Shown one piece after another: positions 14,982-22,800 of a DNA stretch of 27,578 nucleotides. Within the stretch, counting starts at the first letter, position 1, and each line of letters opens with the position of its first letter. The position numbers and the translations under genes are program-made. Location of the stretch: positions 1 through 27,578 of the forward strand of contig CBFGSA010000023.1 in NCBI GenBank assembly GCA_965651365.1. Direction: 5' to 3'. Origin of the DNA: DASSBG01 sp965651365. GTDB taxonomy: Bacteria; Pseudomonadota; Gammaproteobacteria; Xanthomonadales; Rhodanobacteraceae. Below the pieces are notes generated by a model that was given only the letters and a program-made list of their open reading frames with translations, searched no databases and had not been told where the DNA came from.

Positions 14982-15733
14982 TTCTTGCTTTTGAGTTGCG
15001 CCACGACCTGCTGCAACACGGCTTGGGTCTGCAGATGGAACCAGCCGTCAAGGAAGTCTTCGACCGGGAAGGCATCGAGCGTGGCGAAGGCGTCGGTCAG
15101 GTCGGCGCGGGCCAGGCTGCGGGTGCCGAGCATGGCGCGGCGCGGCAGGGCCAGCAGTTCCTGAAGCCAGACCCGGGCGCGCTGGCGCACCTGATCCACC
15201 ACGGCCAGTTCGTCGACCATGCCCGCGGCCAGGGCCTGCTCCGATTCCAGCATGGTGCCGGCAACCAGCAGGCGCTCGGCCGGGTAGCGGCCAATCAGGC
15301 GGCGCAATGCCAGCTGGATGCTGTCGGGCACGATCAGCCCGACCTGGGTTTCGTTGAGGCCAATGCGGAACGGTCCATGCGCCATGACGCGGTAGTCGCA
15401 CAGGATCGCCAGCACTGCGCCACCGGCCGGGCTGTGACCACCGACAGCCGCGACGATGGGGATGGGCGAGCGCGCCAGTGCCGCGCACAGGCGGAAGAAC
15501 TCACGCCAGAATTCACCCATGTCAGCGCGGTTCAGCGTGAGCAGTTCGGGCAGGTCGAGTCCGGCCGAGAAGACCTTGTCGCCACCACTGAGCACAATGC
15601 CTTCGACCCCCTCATCAGGTGCCGCCTCCACGGCCTGGCGCAACGTCTGGACCAGGTCAGGGTTGAGCGCATTGACCGGTGCGCGCGCCAGTTGCAACTC
15701 GCGGACGGTGTCGTGGTCGTGGATATTCAGCAT
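14966..15733 (-). CDS. Crotonase-family enoyl-CoA isomerase (ECI-like)
   Basis: 255-aa crotonase. The hydratase position 1 glutamate is replaced by Ala106 (SPAGGAVLAILCD), while a single glutamate, Glu128, is kept in FRIGLNETQVGLIVP. LNET is the pattern of delta3,delta2-enoyl-CoA isomerases such as mitochondrial ECI1, which shift double bases-pair positions of unsaturated acyl chains for beta-oxidation. Isomerase is therefore preferred over hydratase. It lies in the same direction as rluB, 124 bp downstream, and converges on the true hydratase gene. Its C-terminal NGSGK and stop lie in the inverted repeat. Confidence 0.85.
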   Translation of the reverse strand: MLNIHDHDTVRELQLARAPVNALNPDLVQTLRQAVEAAPDEGVEGIVLSGGDKVFSAGLDLPELLTLNRADMGEFWREFFRLCAALARSPIPIVAAVGGHSPAGGAVLAILCDYRVMAHGPFRIGLNETQVGLIVPDSIQLALRRLIGRYPAERLLVAGTMLESEQALAAGMVDELAVVDQVRQRARVWLQELLALPRRAMLGTRSLARADLTDAFATLDAFPVEDFLDGWFHLQTQAVLQQVVAQLKSKNGSGK

Positions 15734-15857
15734 GGGTGGGTCCCGTTGTTGATGTCAGCAGATTGTGCGACTCCGGCCTTCGGGTCAAGCTCGGAGTCCT
15801 TTCCCACAGGATCACGATTCGAGTGTCGTCTGTTTCCAGCACGCAGTGGCACTGAAA

Positions 15858-17111
15858 TCAGCGGTCGCGATTGCCGCCTGGTTTGCGGTTGCCACGGTTG
15901 CCGCCACCACGGTTGCTGTTCTGGTTGCCGCCCTTGCCGCGGCGCGGGCCGCTCTTTTTCGAGCCGGGCCGGTCGTCGCCGGCGAACCAGCTGCGCACGG
16001 ACGGCAGCTCCTGCCCCGGCGCGGCCTTGCGGCGTGACTTGCGGCGCTTTTTGCCGGCAGGCTTGTCCGGCTGGAGCAGGTTGCCGTTGACCTCCTTGCC
16101 CGCCGCGCGCTTGCGGCCGCCGCCGGGCCGGCCGCGGCGGCCGGTGGACTCGGGGCGGGCCCGGTCCCAGGCTGACAACTCTCGTCGCTCGTCGTTGTAG
16201 CTGCCGGTCCAGGCCGATGGCGTCTGCTTGGAGGGCTTGATTTCGGTCTGCGAGCGGCGCACGCGGCGCTGGTGCGACACCGGCTTGAGCGTCAGGGTGG
16301 CGGAGGGCTCGCCGATGTTGGCAAGCTGGCGCAGCCGGTTGATGTCGGCGGCGTCCAGGTCCAGGTGTTCGCCGCGCTTGAGTCGCCGCGGCAGGCTGAT
16401 GCAGCCGTAGCGGATGCGCTTGAGGCGGGATACCTCGCAGCCGACCGCTTGCCACATGCGGCGGACTTCGCGGTTGCGACCCTCGCGCAGCACGACGCGG
16501 TACCAGGCGTGGCTGGAATCGCTGTCGATGGCGATGATCTGTTCGAACCGTGCCTTCCCGTCCTCCAGCTCGATGCCGCGGGTGAGCTTGTTGATGGCGT
16601 CGTCGGGAAGCTCGCCCTGCACGCGGCACAGGTACTCGCGTTCGACCTCGTTGGCCGGGTGCATCAATGCATTGGCCAGCTCGCCATCGGTGGTGAGCAG
16701 CAGCAGACCGCTGGTGTTGATGTCGAGGCGGCCAACCGAAATCCAGCGCCCGCCAGGCGGATCGCGCAGTTCGTCGAATACCGTGGGCCGTCCTTCCGGA
16801 TCGTCACGCGTGGTGAGCAGGCCGTCGGGCTTGTTGTAGGCGATGACGCGGGCATGCTCGCGGTGGTCGGTGGCCACAACGTATTGCCGGCCGTCCAGTT
16901 CCACCCGGTCGCCGCTGCACACGCTGTTGCCGAGTTCGGCGGTCTCGCCGTTCAATTGCACCTCGCCGCCCTGGATGCGTTTTTCCAGCATGCGGCGCGA
17001 GCCGAGACCTGCGTTGGCCAGTGCCTTGTGCAGGCGCTCGCTCAGCTTGTCTTTGCCCGCTTCGGGTTTTTGCCCCTTGTTCAGGGACAGTACGTTGCGG
17101 TTCGCGCTCAT
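15858..17111 (-). CDS. rluB: RluB, 23S rRNA pseudouridine(2605) synthase with long basic tail
   Basis: Modifies U2605 in the peptidyl-transferase region of 23S rRNA. An N-terminal S4 RNA-binding domain (residues about 22-75, LHKALANAGLGSRRMLEKRIQGG) precedes the catalytic domain with Asp130 in GRLDINTSGLLLLTTDG, AYNKPDGLLTT, and GRNREVRRMWQAVGCEVSRLKRIRYG. At 417 aa it exceeds E. coli RluB (291) because of about 140 C-terminal residues rich in Arg, Lys, Gly and Asn, probably a disordered RNA-binding tail. The start overlaps the scpB stop by 4 bp (ATGA). The scpA-scpB-rluB order is common. Confidence 0.94.
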   Translation of the reverse strand: MSANRNVLSLNKGQKPEAGKDKLSERLHKALANAGLGSRRMLEKRIQGGEVQLNGETAELGNSVCSGDRVELDGRQYVVATDHREHARVIAYNKPDGLLTTRDDPEGRPTVFDELRDPPGGRWISVGRLDINTSGLLLLTTDGELANALMHPANEVEREYLCRVQGELPDDAINKLTRGIELEDGKARFEQIIAIDSDSSHAWYRVVLREGRNREVRRMWQAVGCEVSRLKRIRYGCISLPRRLKRGEHLDLDAADINRLRQLANIGEPSATLTLKPVSHQRRVRRSQTEIKPSKQTPSAWTGSYNDERRELSAWDRARPESTGRRGRPGGGRKRAAGKEVNGNLLQPDKPAGKKRRKSRRKAAPGQELPSVRSWFAGDDRPGSKKSGPRRGKGGNQNSNRGGGNRGNRKPGGNRDR

Positions 17112-17863
17112 GCGCGCTTCTCCTGGTCTGTATCGGCCAAGGGTTCGTTGGTTTCTTCGCCGTGGTTGTCAGCGTCGCCGCCCGAGTCGGACGGGTCGGA
17201 ATCGGTGTGGTGGTCCGTGGCGGTATCGGGTTCGGCCACGTCGGCGTCCTTTCCGACTTCATCGTTCTGGATCTGCGCCGGGATTGCCCTGCTGTCATCG
17301 GAAAACTGCAGCTCGGGATCGAAGTTTTCCAGGTCGCGCACTTCGGCCAGGCTGGGCATCTCGTCCAGCGACTTGAGCTGGAAGTAGTCCAGAAAAGCCT
17401 TGGTGGTGCCATACAGGGCAGGCTTGCCGGGTACATCGCGGTAGCCCACCACCCGGATCCACTCGCGCTCTTCGAGCGTGCGCACGATATTGGTGGACAC
17501 GGCCACGCCACGCACCTGCTCGATTTCGCCGCGCGTCACGGGCTGCCGGTAGGCGATCAGCACCAGTGTCTCCAGCAGTGCGCGCGAGTAGCGTGCCTGG
17601 CGTTCGGCCCAAAGCCGGTTGACCCAGGGATGAAAGCGGCTGCGCACCTGGTAGCGCCAACCCGAGGCCACTTCGACCAGCTCCACGCCGCGGCCCTCGC
17701 AGGCCTCGTCGAGCTCCTTGAGCGCGGCGCTGATCTGTGCCGATGTCGGCGGGGTGTCCTCGTCAAACAGCGCGCCGATCTGGGCCAGGCTCAAGGCCTG
17801 GCTGGAGGCCAGCAGCGCAGCCTCGATGATGCATTTCAGGTTCTCGGGTGATTCCGATGCCAT
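17108..17863 (-). CDS. scpB: ScpB, SMC-ScpAB condensin subunit
   Basis: 251-aa accessory subunit of the bacterial condensin that compacts and segregates the chromosome. Two winged-helix domains are visible: residues 1-85 (LKCIIEAALLASSQALSLAQIGALF, VELVEVASGWRYQVR) and about 95-175 (RALLETLVLIAYRQPVTRGEIEQVRGV, LEEREWIRVVGYRDVPGKPALYGTT). From about 195 on it has a long acidic Asp/Glu-rich tail. The start is the ATG at 17863 (MASESPENL), 20 bp after scpA. The frame stays open upstream through scpA but without meaningful sequence. Confidence 0.95.
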   Translation of the reverse strand: MASESPENLKCIIEAALLASSQALSLAQIGALFDEDTPPTSAQISAALKELDEACEGRGVELVEVASGWRYQVRSRFHPWVNRLWAERQARYSRALLETLVLIAYRQPVTRGEIEQVRGVAVSTNIVRTLEEREWIRVVGYRDVPGKPALYGTTKAFLDYFQLKSLDEMPSLAEVRDLENFDPELQFSDDSRAIPAQIQNDEVGKDADVAEPDTATDHHTDSDPSDSGGDADNHGEETNEPLADTDQEKRA

Positions 17864-17883
17864 GCAGATTCCGATAGTGAAGC

Positions 17884-18723
17884 TCAGGCCACTCCGGCCT
17901 TGATGTAAATGGTTGCAAGCGGTGCTTCCTGCACCACCTGGATCAGTTGTTCCTTGGCCAGTTCGAGGATGGCCAGAAAGCTCACCACCACGCCGAGGCG
18001 TCCTTCGGCAGGGTTGAACAGCGACTCGAAGCGATGAAACTCGCCATTCTCCAGTGACTTGAGTACCTCGCCCATGCGCTGGCGCACCGACAGGGCCTCG
18101 CGCCGGATGGCGTGGTGGCCGTGCAGTTCGGCGCGCAGCAGCACATCCTTGAGCGCCAGCAGCAGTTCGCGCATGTCCACATTCGGTGGTTCGCGCTCGA
18201 TGCTGCGGTCGGTGACATGTGCCTGCACCAGCGAAAAATCGCGTTCCTGCCGGGGCAGGGCGTCCAGATCCTCGGCCGCCTTCTTGAAGCATTCGTATTC
18301 CTGCAGCCGGCGCACCAGCTCGGCCCGCGGGTCCACGCCTTCTTCGTCGTCCTCGACCGGTAACCGAGGCAGCAGCAGGCGCGATTTCACTTCCGCCAGG
18401 ATGGCCGCCATGACCAGGTATTCGGCGGCCAGTTCCAGCCGCAGCACCTGCATCATGTCGATGTATTGCATGTATTGCCGGGTGATCTCGGCAATCGGAA
18501 TGTCCAGAATGTCCAGATTCTGACGCCGGATCAGGTACAGCAAAAGATCCAGCGGTCCCTCGAATGCCTCCAGGATGACTTCCAGCGCATCCGGCGGGAT
18601 GTACAGATCCTGCGGCATGTCCAGCAGCGGTTCGCCGCGCACCAGGGCCAGCGGCATCTCCTGTTGCTGCGGTACCGGTTTGAACACGTTTTGTGTTGCG
18701 GCCTCGTCCGTTTCGACGTTCAT
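17884..18723 (-). CDS. scpA: ScpA, SMC kleisin subunit
   Basis: 279-aa kleisin that bridges the SMC dimer. The N-terminal SMC-binding helices carry the family signature FEGPLDLLLYLIRRQNLDILDIPIAEITRQYMQYI (residues about 54-88), then LAAEYLVMAAILAEVKSRLLLP. The C-terminal winged helix includes GRLGVVVSFLAILELAKEQLIQVVQEAPLATIYI. The start is the ATG at 18723. It is first in the scpA-scpB-rluB unit. A perfect 8-bp hairpin lies 23 bp upstream (18746-18766). Confidence 0.95.
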   Translation of the reverse strand: MNVETDEAATQNVFKPVPQQQEMPLALVRGEPLLDMPQDLYIPPDALEVILEAFEGPLDLLLYLIRRQNLDILDIPIAEITRQYMQYIDMMQVLRLELAAEYLVMAAILAEVKSRLLLPRLPVEDDEEGVDPRAELVRRLQEYECFKKAAEDLDALPRQERDFSLVQAHVTDRSIEREPPNVDMRELLLALKDVLLRAELHGHHAIRREALSVRQRMGEVLKSLENGEFHRFESLFNPAEGRLGVVVSFLAILELAKEQLIQVVQEAPLATIYIKAGVA

Positions 18724-18745
18724 CTACTGGTCAACTGTGCGGCAT

Positions 18746-18766
18746 CCGGGCGATTCTGTCGCCCGG
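18746..18766. promoter_or_regulatory. Perfect hairpin upstream of scpA
   Basis: ccgggcga-ttctg-tcgcccgg, an 8-bp stem with a 5-nt loop, 23 bp from the scpA start codon. It could be a 5'-leader structure or operator for scpAB. No T-run follows on the minus strand, so a terminator in that direction is unlikely. Confidence 0.4.
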
Positions 18767-19223
18767 CTTTCCGAGGCGCAGTAGTGGGAACATCGTGTTC
18801 TGCCTGTTGGCCCGCCGGTTCGTGTCGAAAACGGACCATCCGCGGGCGTGCTTGAATTTGGCTGTGCCTGAACCAAAAGTTGGCCCGCGGCTTCGGTCAT
18901 GTTGCCGGATGTGGCATGATTCCGGCGGCATGACAGGGATGTGGCGCGCCATCGGGCCTTCAAGGCCCGGTGCATGGACACAGCGGCCCGGCACATGGAC
19001 AAACGCGAGTCTGCTTGTCGCAACCCCTTGCGTGGCAAAGAATAAGGCCTGCCTTGCCGCAAGTCCAGTGTTTTTGCGGGCAGGGATGTAGCGTCGGCTT
19101 GATCGGATGGCATGGAACTTGCATCCGGATTGGGCAAGGTTGGATTGAACACGTCAATTGATCAACGATGGCCGCTTGCACATGCAAAGGCTGGAATTGC
19201 ACGCTGGAACCAAGGAACACCGC
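18767..19223. other. Non-coding gap between scpA and the PilZ gene
   Basis: About 460 bp between divergent genes. Open frames here show no protein-like features. Two imperfect short repeats of a cggcccggcacatggaca-like word occur at about 18962-19003. Promoters for both genes are presumably here, but I could not identify convincing -35/-10 pairs. Confidence 0.5.
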
Positions 19224-19562
19224 ATGACGAACGACAAAATGCGTCACGCCCGAATGAAGATCGAATCGGCTGCCTGGATCAGTCATGGCAGCAAGGCGTG
19301 GTCGTGTGTGCTGGAAGACATCTCGGCAACCGGCGTGCGCGTGCGCAGACCGGATGGCTGGGACGGTGCCGTGGGTGATCACGTCAGCATGGACATGCTC
19401 GTCGGCGACAGCCTGAACATCCACGTCCAGGCCGTGGTGGCGCGAATTGCCGGCGACAGCATCGGCTTCGCCTACGACCGCATTCCACCGGACAAGGAAG
19501 TGCCGCTGTGGAATCTGCTCGGCGGTTATGCCGATACGCTGGAGCCCTGGGACGAGGACTGA
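19224..19562 (+). CDS. Stand-alone PilZ-like domain protein
   Basis: 112 aa, a single PilZ-type beta-barrel as in cyclic-di-GMP effectors. The N-terminal arginine motif is RHAR (residues 7-10) and the second motif is LEDISATGVRVRRPDGW, equivalent to DxSxxG. The barrel continues GDHVSMDMLVGDSLNIHVQAVVARIAGDSIGFAYDRIP. The arginines are spaced i,i+3 rather than the canonical RxxxR, and the second motif has one glycine, so c-di-GMP binding is uncertain. AAGGA precedes the ATG at 19224. It converges on the cupin gene with 10 bp between. Confidence 0.72.
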   Translation: MTNDKMRHARMKIESAAWISHGSKAWSCVLEDISATGVRVRRPDGWDGAVGDHVSMDMLVGDSLNIHVQAVVARIAGDSIGFAYDRIPPDKEVPLWNLLGGYADTLEPWDED

Positions 19563-19572
19563 TCGTCGCGGA

Positions 19573-20031
19573 TTAGTCGGAATAGGCCGTGCCGTCCATG
19601 TGGCGGTAGATGTCCTCGCGCGAATCGATGAACATGTCGATGTCGGGGTAGGTGCACACGTCGGTCTGGCTGCGTGAGCCGACCTCCAGGCACACGGCAG
19701 GTTCCGACGAGCGGTTCACCAGTTGGTGGCCATTGGGGTCGCCCTTCGGGAATGCTGCGCAGTCTCCGGACCGCAGTATCGTCTCGCCGGCATCATCGAT
19801 CAGCGTCACTTCGCCGCTGACGATCCACACGAATTCGTCCTCGTCACTGTGCCAGTGTCGCTGGCTGGATGCGGCGCCCGGCGGCAGCTGGAGAAGGTTG
19901 ACGCCGAAATCGTGCAGGCCGCCAGCGTCACCCAGGCACTGGCGAACGCGGGCGACACAATCCCGGTCGTGCGGTGGTGGATACGATGATCCGCGCTTGC
20001 CAGCTACGGCATGCATGTCGATCCTGGTCAT
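19573..20031 (-). CDS. Cupin-domain protein
   Basis: 152-aa single-cupin protein, substrate unknown. Metal-binding motif 1 is HWHSDEDEFVWIVSG, with likely ligands His59, His61 and Glu66. Motif 2 is GDCAAFPKGDPNGHQLVN, with His102. Such proteins may be metal-dependent enzymes or small-molecule sensors; nothing in the sequence decides. Its ATG overlaps the fadD stop by 4 bp (20028-20031), so it is translated with the acyl-CoA synthetase, suggesting a link to acyl-CoA metabolism. Confidence 0.85.
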   Translation of the reverse strand: MTRIDMHAVAGKRGSSYPPPHDRDCVARVRQCLGDAGGLHDFGVNLLQLPPGAASSQRHWHSDEDEFVWIVSGEVTLIDDAGETILRSGDCAAFPKGDPNGHQLVNRSSEPAVCLEVGSRSQTDVCTYPDIDMFIDSREDIYRHMDGTAYSD

Positions 20032-21722
20032 GCGCCAGCTTCCGCTCTGTCGCGGTCCTCGTCGCGCAGTTTGCGGCGCAGGATCTTGCCGACGTTGGAC
20101 TTGGGCAGCTCGTTGCGGAACTCGATGTACTTCGGCCGCTTGTAGCCGGTCAGCTCATCGTGGCAGTACTGCTTGAGCGCTTCCTCGGTGAGATTCGGGT
20201 CCTTGCGCACCACGAACAGCTTGACCACCTCGCCGGAATGCGCGTCATCGGCAGCCACCGCGGCGACCTCGTCGACTCCGGGGTGGCTGGCGACCACGTC
20301 CTCGATCTCGTTGGGATAGACGTTGAAGCCCGACACCAGGATCATGTCCTTCTTGCGGTCGACGATATAGAAGTAGCCGTTCTCGTCCATTTTTGCGATG
20401 TCGCCAGTGTGCAACCAGCCATCGTCGGTCAGCACCTGGTTCGTTTCCTGCGGGCGGTTCCAGTAGCCCTTCATCACCTGCGGTCCCTTGACCATCAGTT
20501 CGCCGGGTTCGCCGACCGGCTGCGATTGGTTGTCGTCGGACCAGATGTCCACGTCGGTGGATGGTACCGGCAGCCCGATCGAGCCGTTGTAGTCGGGCAG
20601 GTCCAGCGGATTGATGCATACGGCGGGCGAGGTTTCGGTCAGGCCATAGGCTTCGGCCAGGGTGCAGCCAGTGACCTTCTTCCAGCGTTCGGCAACTGAC
20701 TTCTGCACGGCCATGCCGCCACCCAGGGTCAGCTTCAGACCGGAAAAATCCACCTTGTCGAAGCCGTCGGTGTTGAGCAGACCGTTGAACAGCGTGTTGA
20801 CGCCGGTGAGGGCGGTGAAGTGCGACTTGTTCAGTTCCTTGACGAAGCCCGGCATGTCGCGCGGATTGGTGATCAGCCAGTTGAGCCCGCCGAGGCGCAT
20901 GAACACCAGGCAATTCGCGGTCAACGAAAAGATGTGATAGAGCGGCAGGGCGGTGATGATGGTCTCCTCGCCCTGGCGCACCTTGTCGCCGATCCAGGCG
21001 CTGGCCTGCAGCATGTTGGCGATCATGTTCTCGTGGGTCAGCATGGCGCCCTTGGCCACGCCGGTGGTGCCGCCGGTGTACTGCAGGAAGGCCACGTCAG
21101 CGTGCCCGAGATCGAGTTTGGGTGGCTTTTGCCCGGCACCCTGGTCCAGCGCATCCGTGAACCGGATTGCGCCATCAATGGAAAATGCGGGCACCGCCTT
21201 CTTGACGTGCTTGAGCACGAAGTTGATCAGCGCCTTTTTGGGAAAACCGAGCAGGTCGCCGATGGCTGTGGTGATGACATGTGCAAGCGGCGAGTCGTCC
21301 ACCACCTCCTGCACGGTGGCCGCAAAATTGTCCACCACCACAATGGCCTTGGCGCCCGAATCATCGAGCTGATGCTTGAGCTCACGCGCGGTGTAAAGCG
21401 GATTGGTATTGACCACGACCAGGCCCGCACGCAGCGCACCGAACAGCGCAATCGGATACTGCAGCACGTTCGGCATCATGATGGCTATGCGGTCGCCGCG
21501 ATTGAGTTTGAGCTGGTTGACCAGGTAGGCGGCAAACTGGGTGCTCAGCCGGTCAATATCGTCGTAGCTGAGGACACGGCCGAAATTGGCGAATGCCGGC
21601 CGGTGCCGGAAGCGCTCGAAGGCTTCGTCAATGACGGCGTTGATCGAGGGATACTGGCCGGTGTCAATCTCGTGCGGAATGCCTGCCGGGTAGTGTTCGA
21701 ACCATACTTGCCTGTTGCTCAT
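20028..21722 (-). CDS. fadD: Long-chain fatty acyl-CoA synthetase
   Basis: 564-aa ANL-superfamily ligase that activates fatty acids with ATP and CoA at the inner membrane for beta-oxidation. Visible motifs are P-loop-like YTGGTTGVAKGAMLTHEN, YGLTETSP (A5), DDGWLHTGD (A7), DRKKDMILVSGFNVYPNEIE (A8, FACS signature region), and the C-terminal catalytic lysine in LPKSNVGKILRRKLR. The start is the ATG at 21722 (MSNRQVWFEHYP), placed 5 bases after a strong GGAGGGG; in-frame ATGs 5-6 codons upstream lack such a site. It is followed by a coupled cupin gene. Confidence 0.94.
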   Translation of the reverse strand: MSNRQVWFEHYPAGIPHEIDTGQYPSINAVIDEAFERFRHRPAFANFGRVLSYDDIDRLSTQFAAYLVNQLKLNRGDRIAIMMPNVLQYPIALFGALRAGLVVVNTNPLYTARELKHQLDDSGAKAIVVVDNFAATVQEVVDDSPLAHVITTAIGDLLGFPKKALINFVLKHVKKAVPAFSIDGAIRFTDALDQGAGQKPPKLDLGHADVAFLQYTGGTTGVAKGAMLTHENMIANMLQASAWIGDKVRQGEETIITALPLYHIFSLTANCLVFMRLGGLNWLITNPRDMPGFVKELNKSHFTALTGVNTLFNGLLNTDGFDKVDFSGLKLTLGGGMAVQKSVAERWKKVTGCTLAEAYGLTETSPAVCINPLDLPDYNGSIGLPVPSTDVDIWSDDNQSQPVGEPGELMVKGPQVMKGYWNRPQETNQVLTDDGWLHTGDIAKMDENGYFYIVDRKKDMILVSGFNVYPNEIEDVVASHPGVDEVAAVAADDAHSGEVVKLFVVRKDPNLTEEALKQYCHDELTGYKRPKYIEFRNELPKSNVGKILRRKLRDEDRDRAEAGA

Positions 21723-21809
21723 GTCCCCTCCACTCATCATTCAGCCATTGCGAACCATTGGAGCATACCCCCATGATGTCGGCAAGCAGGCCCTGGAGCA
21801 GAGCAGCCG

Positions 21810-22247
21810 ATGTACGCACACCGCACCAATCCTCTGATCGCAATGCTTTTGCCGGTGTTGCTGGCAGCGTGCTCGTCGACACCGGCAGAGCAGCAGATTC
21901 GCGAATCGCTCCAGGCCGCCGCGGCTGCGGCGCAGGCGGCCGATGCCGGCGCATTCGGCGACGTGTTGAGCGACGAGTTCGACGGCAACCGAGGCGAACT
22001 GGACCGCACACGCCTGCTGAACATGCTGCGCGTGCAGCGACTGCGCGGCGCCAAGCCGGGTGTGCTGCTCGGCCCGATCAGCATCGAGGCCCGCGGCGAC
22101 CGCTACGTGGCAAGCTTCACGGCCACCCTGAGCGGCGGCGGCCGCATCCTGCCCGATCGCATCGGCATCTACAGCATCGAAACCGCCTGGAAGCGGGTCA
22201 ACGGCGACTGGCTGTGCTACAGCGCAAGCTGGAAGCGCAAGCTGTAA
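21810..22247 (+). CDS. Lipoprotein with NTF2/SnoaL-like domain
   Basis: 145 aa. The signal sequence ends in a lipobox LLAACSS with the lipidated Cys at residue 21. The mature protein begins with a helix (EQQIRESLQAAAAAAQAADAGAFGDVL) and then beta strands such as VLLGPISIEARGDRYVASFTATLSG and YSIETAWKRVNGDWLCYSASW, the layout of a small NTF2-like sheet that often binds a ligand. Ser follows the Cys, so outer-membrane sorting is likely. The function is unknown. The gene is divergent from fadD and is followed directly by the hairpin array at 22253-22422. Confidence 0.72.
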   Translation: MYAHRTNPLIAMLLPVLLAACSSTPAEQQIRESLQAAAAAAQAADAGAFGDVLSDEFDGNRGELDRTRLLNMLRVQRLRGAKPGVLLGPISIEARGDRYVASFTATLSGGGRILPDRIGIYSIETAWKRVNGDWLCYSASWKRKL

Positions 22248-22252
22248 CCCAG

Positions 22253-22422
22253 CCCCTGAGTCAGGGGCGGCTCGTGCGCAGCACGAGCGGGGTGTGGAGG
22301 CGCATGTGGGGCCCGGAATTTTGCGCAGCAAAATCTCTGGGGATGGTTATGCGCAGCATAGCCATCACACCCTGAGTCAGGGGCGGCTCGTGCGCAGCAC
22401 GAGCGGAATGTGGAGGCGCATG
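22253..22422. repeat. Four-hairpin array with invariant CGCAG loops inside two 53-bp direct repeats
   Basis: Two direct repeats (22254-22306 and 22370-22422, 51 of 53 bases identical) each contain the palindrome ccctgagtcaggg and the hairpin GCTCGTG-CGCAG-CACGAGC. Two more hairpins lie between: ATTTTG-CGCAG-CAAAAT (22318-22334) and a 10-bp stem with one wobble, GATGGTTATG-CGCAG-CATAGCCATC (22342-22366). The stems differ completely while the loop is constant. No coding frame is evident. Confidence 0.9.
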
Positions 22423-22430
22423 CCGACTAA

Positions 22431-22661
22431 TTACCGGTCGCGGCGCATGACCTCATCCAGTTGAGCAAGGCACTCGGCACGTTTTCGTGCCGCCTCATCC
22501 CAATGCATTTGCCAAATGGCTGCCAAGGCGAACAGGCCGACAAAGCCGCCCAGGCCGAGCCACGCTTGCCAGTTCAGCATGGGCGCGATCACAAACAGGG
22601 CGATGGCAATCAGCGCCCCGACCAGTGCCGATTTCATGATGGCCACGACAGCGTCAATCAT
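22431..22661 (-). CDS. Small hypothetical membrane protein
   Basis: 76 aa, family not recognised. Two hydrophobic helices (about residues 9-27, SALVGALIAIALFVIAPML, and 33-50, AWLGLGGFVGLFALAAIW) are followed by a charged, amphipathic C-terminal helix (DEAARKRAECLAQLDEVMRRDR). The ATG at 22661 is preferred because the codons upstream to 22766 cross the hemP promoter and Fur box on the other strand. It is divergent from hemP. The ribosome site (ggcgg) is weak, so existence is moderately supported. Confidence 0.55.
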   Translation of the reverse strand: MIDAVVAIMKSALVGALIAIALFVIAPMLNWQAWLGLGGFVGLFALAAIWQMHWDEAARKRAECLAQLDEVMRRDR

Positions 22662-22738
22662 GCCGCCAAAATACCATGGTCGACCACTTCGGTCGCCTCC
22701 CGCGACACCTGTAATGCGACAACTCGCTGCGACTGCGG

Positions 22739-22767
22739 TTGACACCATAACAAGAATCATTATCATT
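22739..22767 (+). promoter_or_regulatory. Sigma-70 promoter overlapped by a Fur box, upstream of hemP
   Basis: TTGACA (22739-22744), a 16-nt spacer, then TATCAT (22761-22766). Over the spacer and -10 lies aacaagaatcattatcatt (22749-22767), a good match to the Fur consensus GATAATGATAATCATTATC. Binding there would block RNA polymerase, so iron-dependent repression of the downstream heme-uptake genes is expected. The first codon of hemP is about 35 bp downstream. Confidence 0.82.
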
Positions 22768-22800
22768 TACATCCTGAATGGGTGATTCAAGGGTTCACGC

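Noticed and set aside
15769..15798. Hairpin gactccg...cggagtc between rluB and the isomerase gene as a terminator
   Set aside because: 7-bp stem with a 16-nt loop and no T-run on the minus strand. Too weak to call.
18724..19152. 142-codon minus-strand frame upstream of scpA
   Set aside because: Composition is Ser/Arg/Pro-rich without domains, and it would cover the promoter region of two divergent genes.
22253..22422. CRISPR array
   Set aside because: Only two 53-bp repeats, the hairpins themselves vary, there are no regular spacers and no cas genes.
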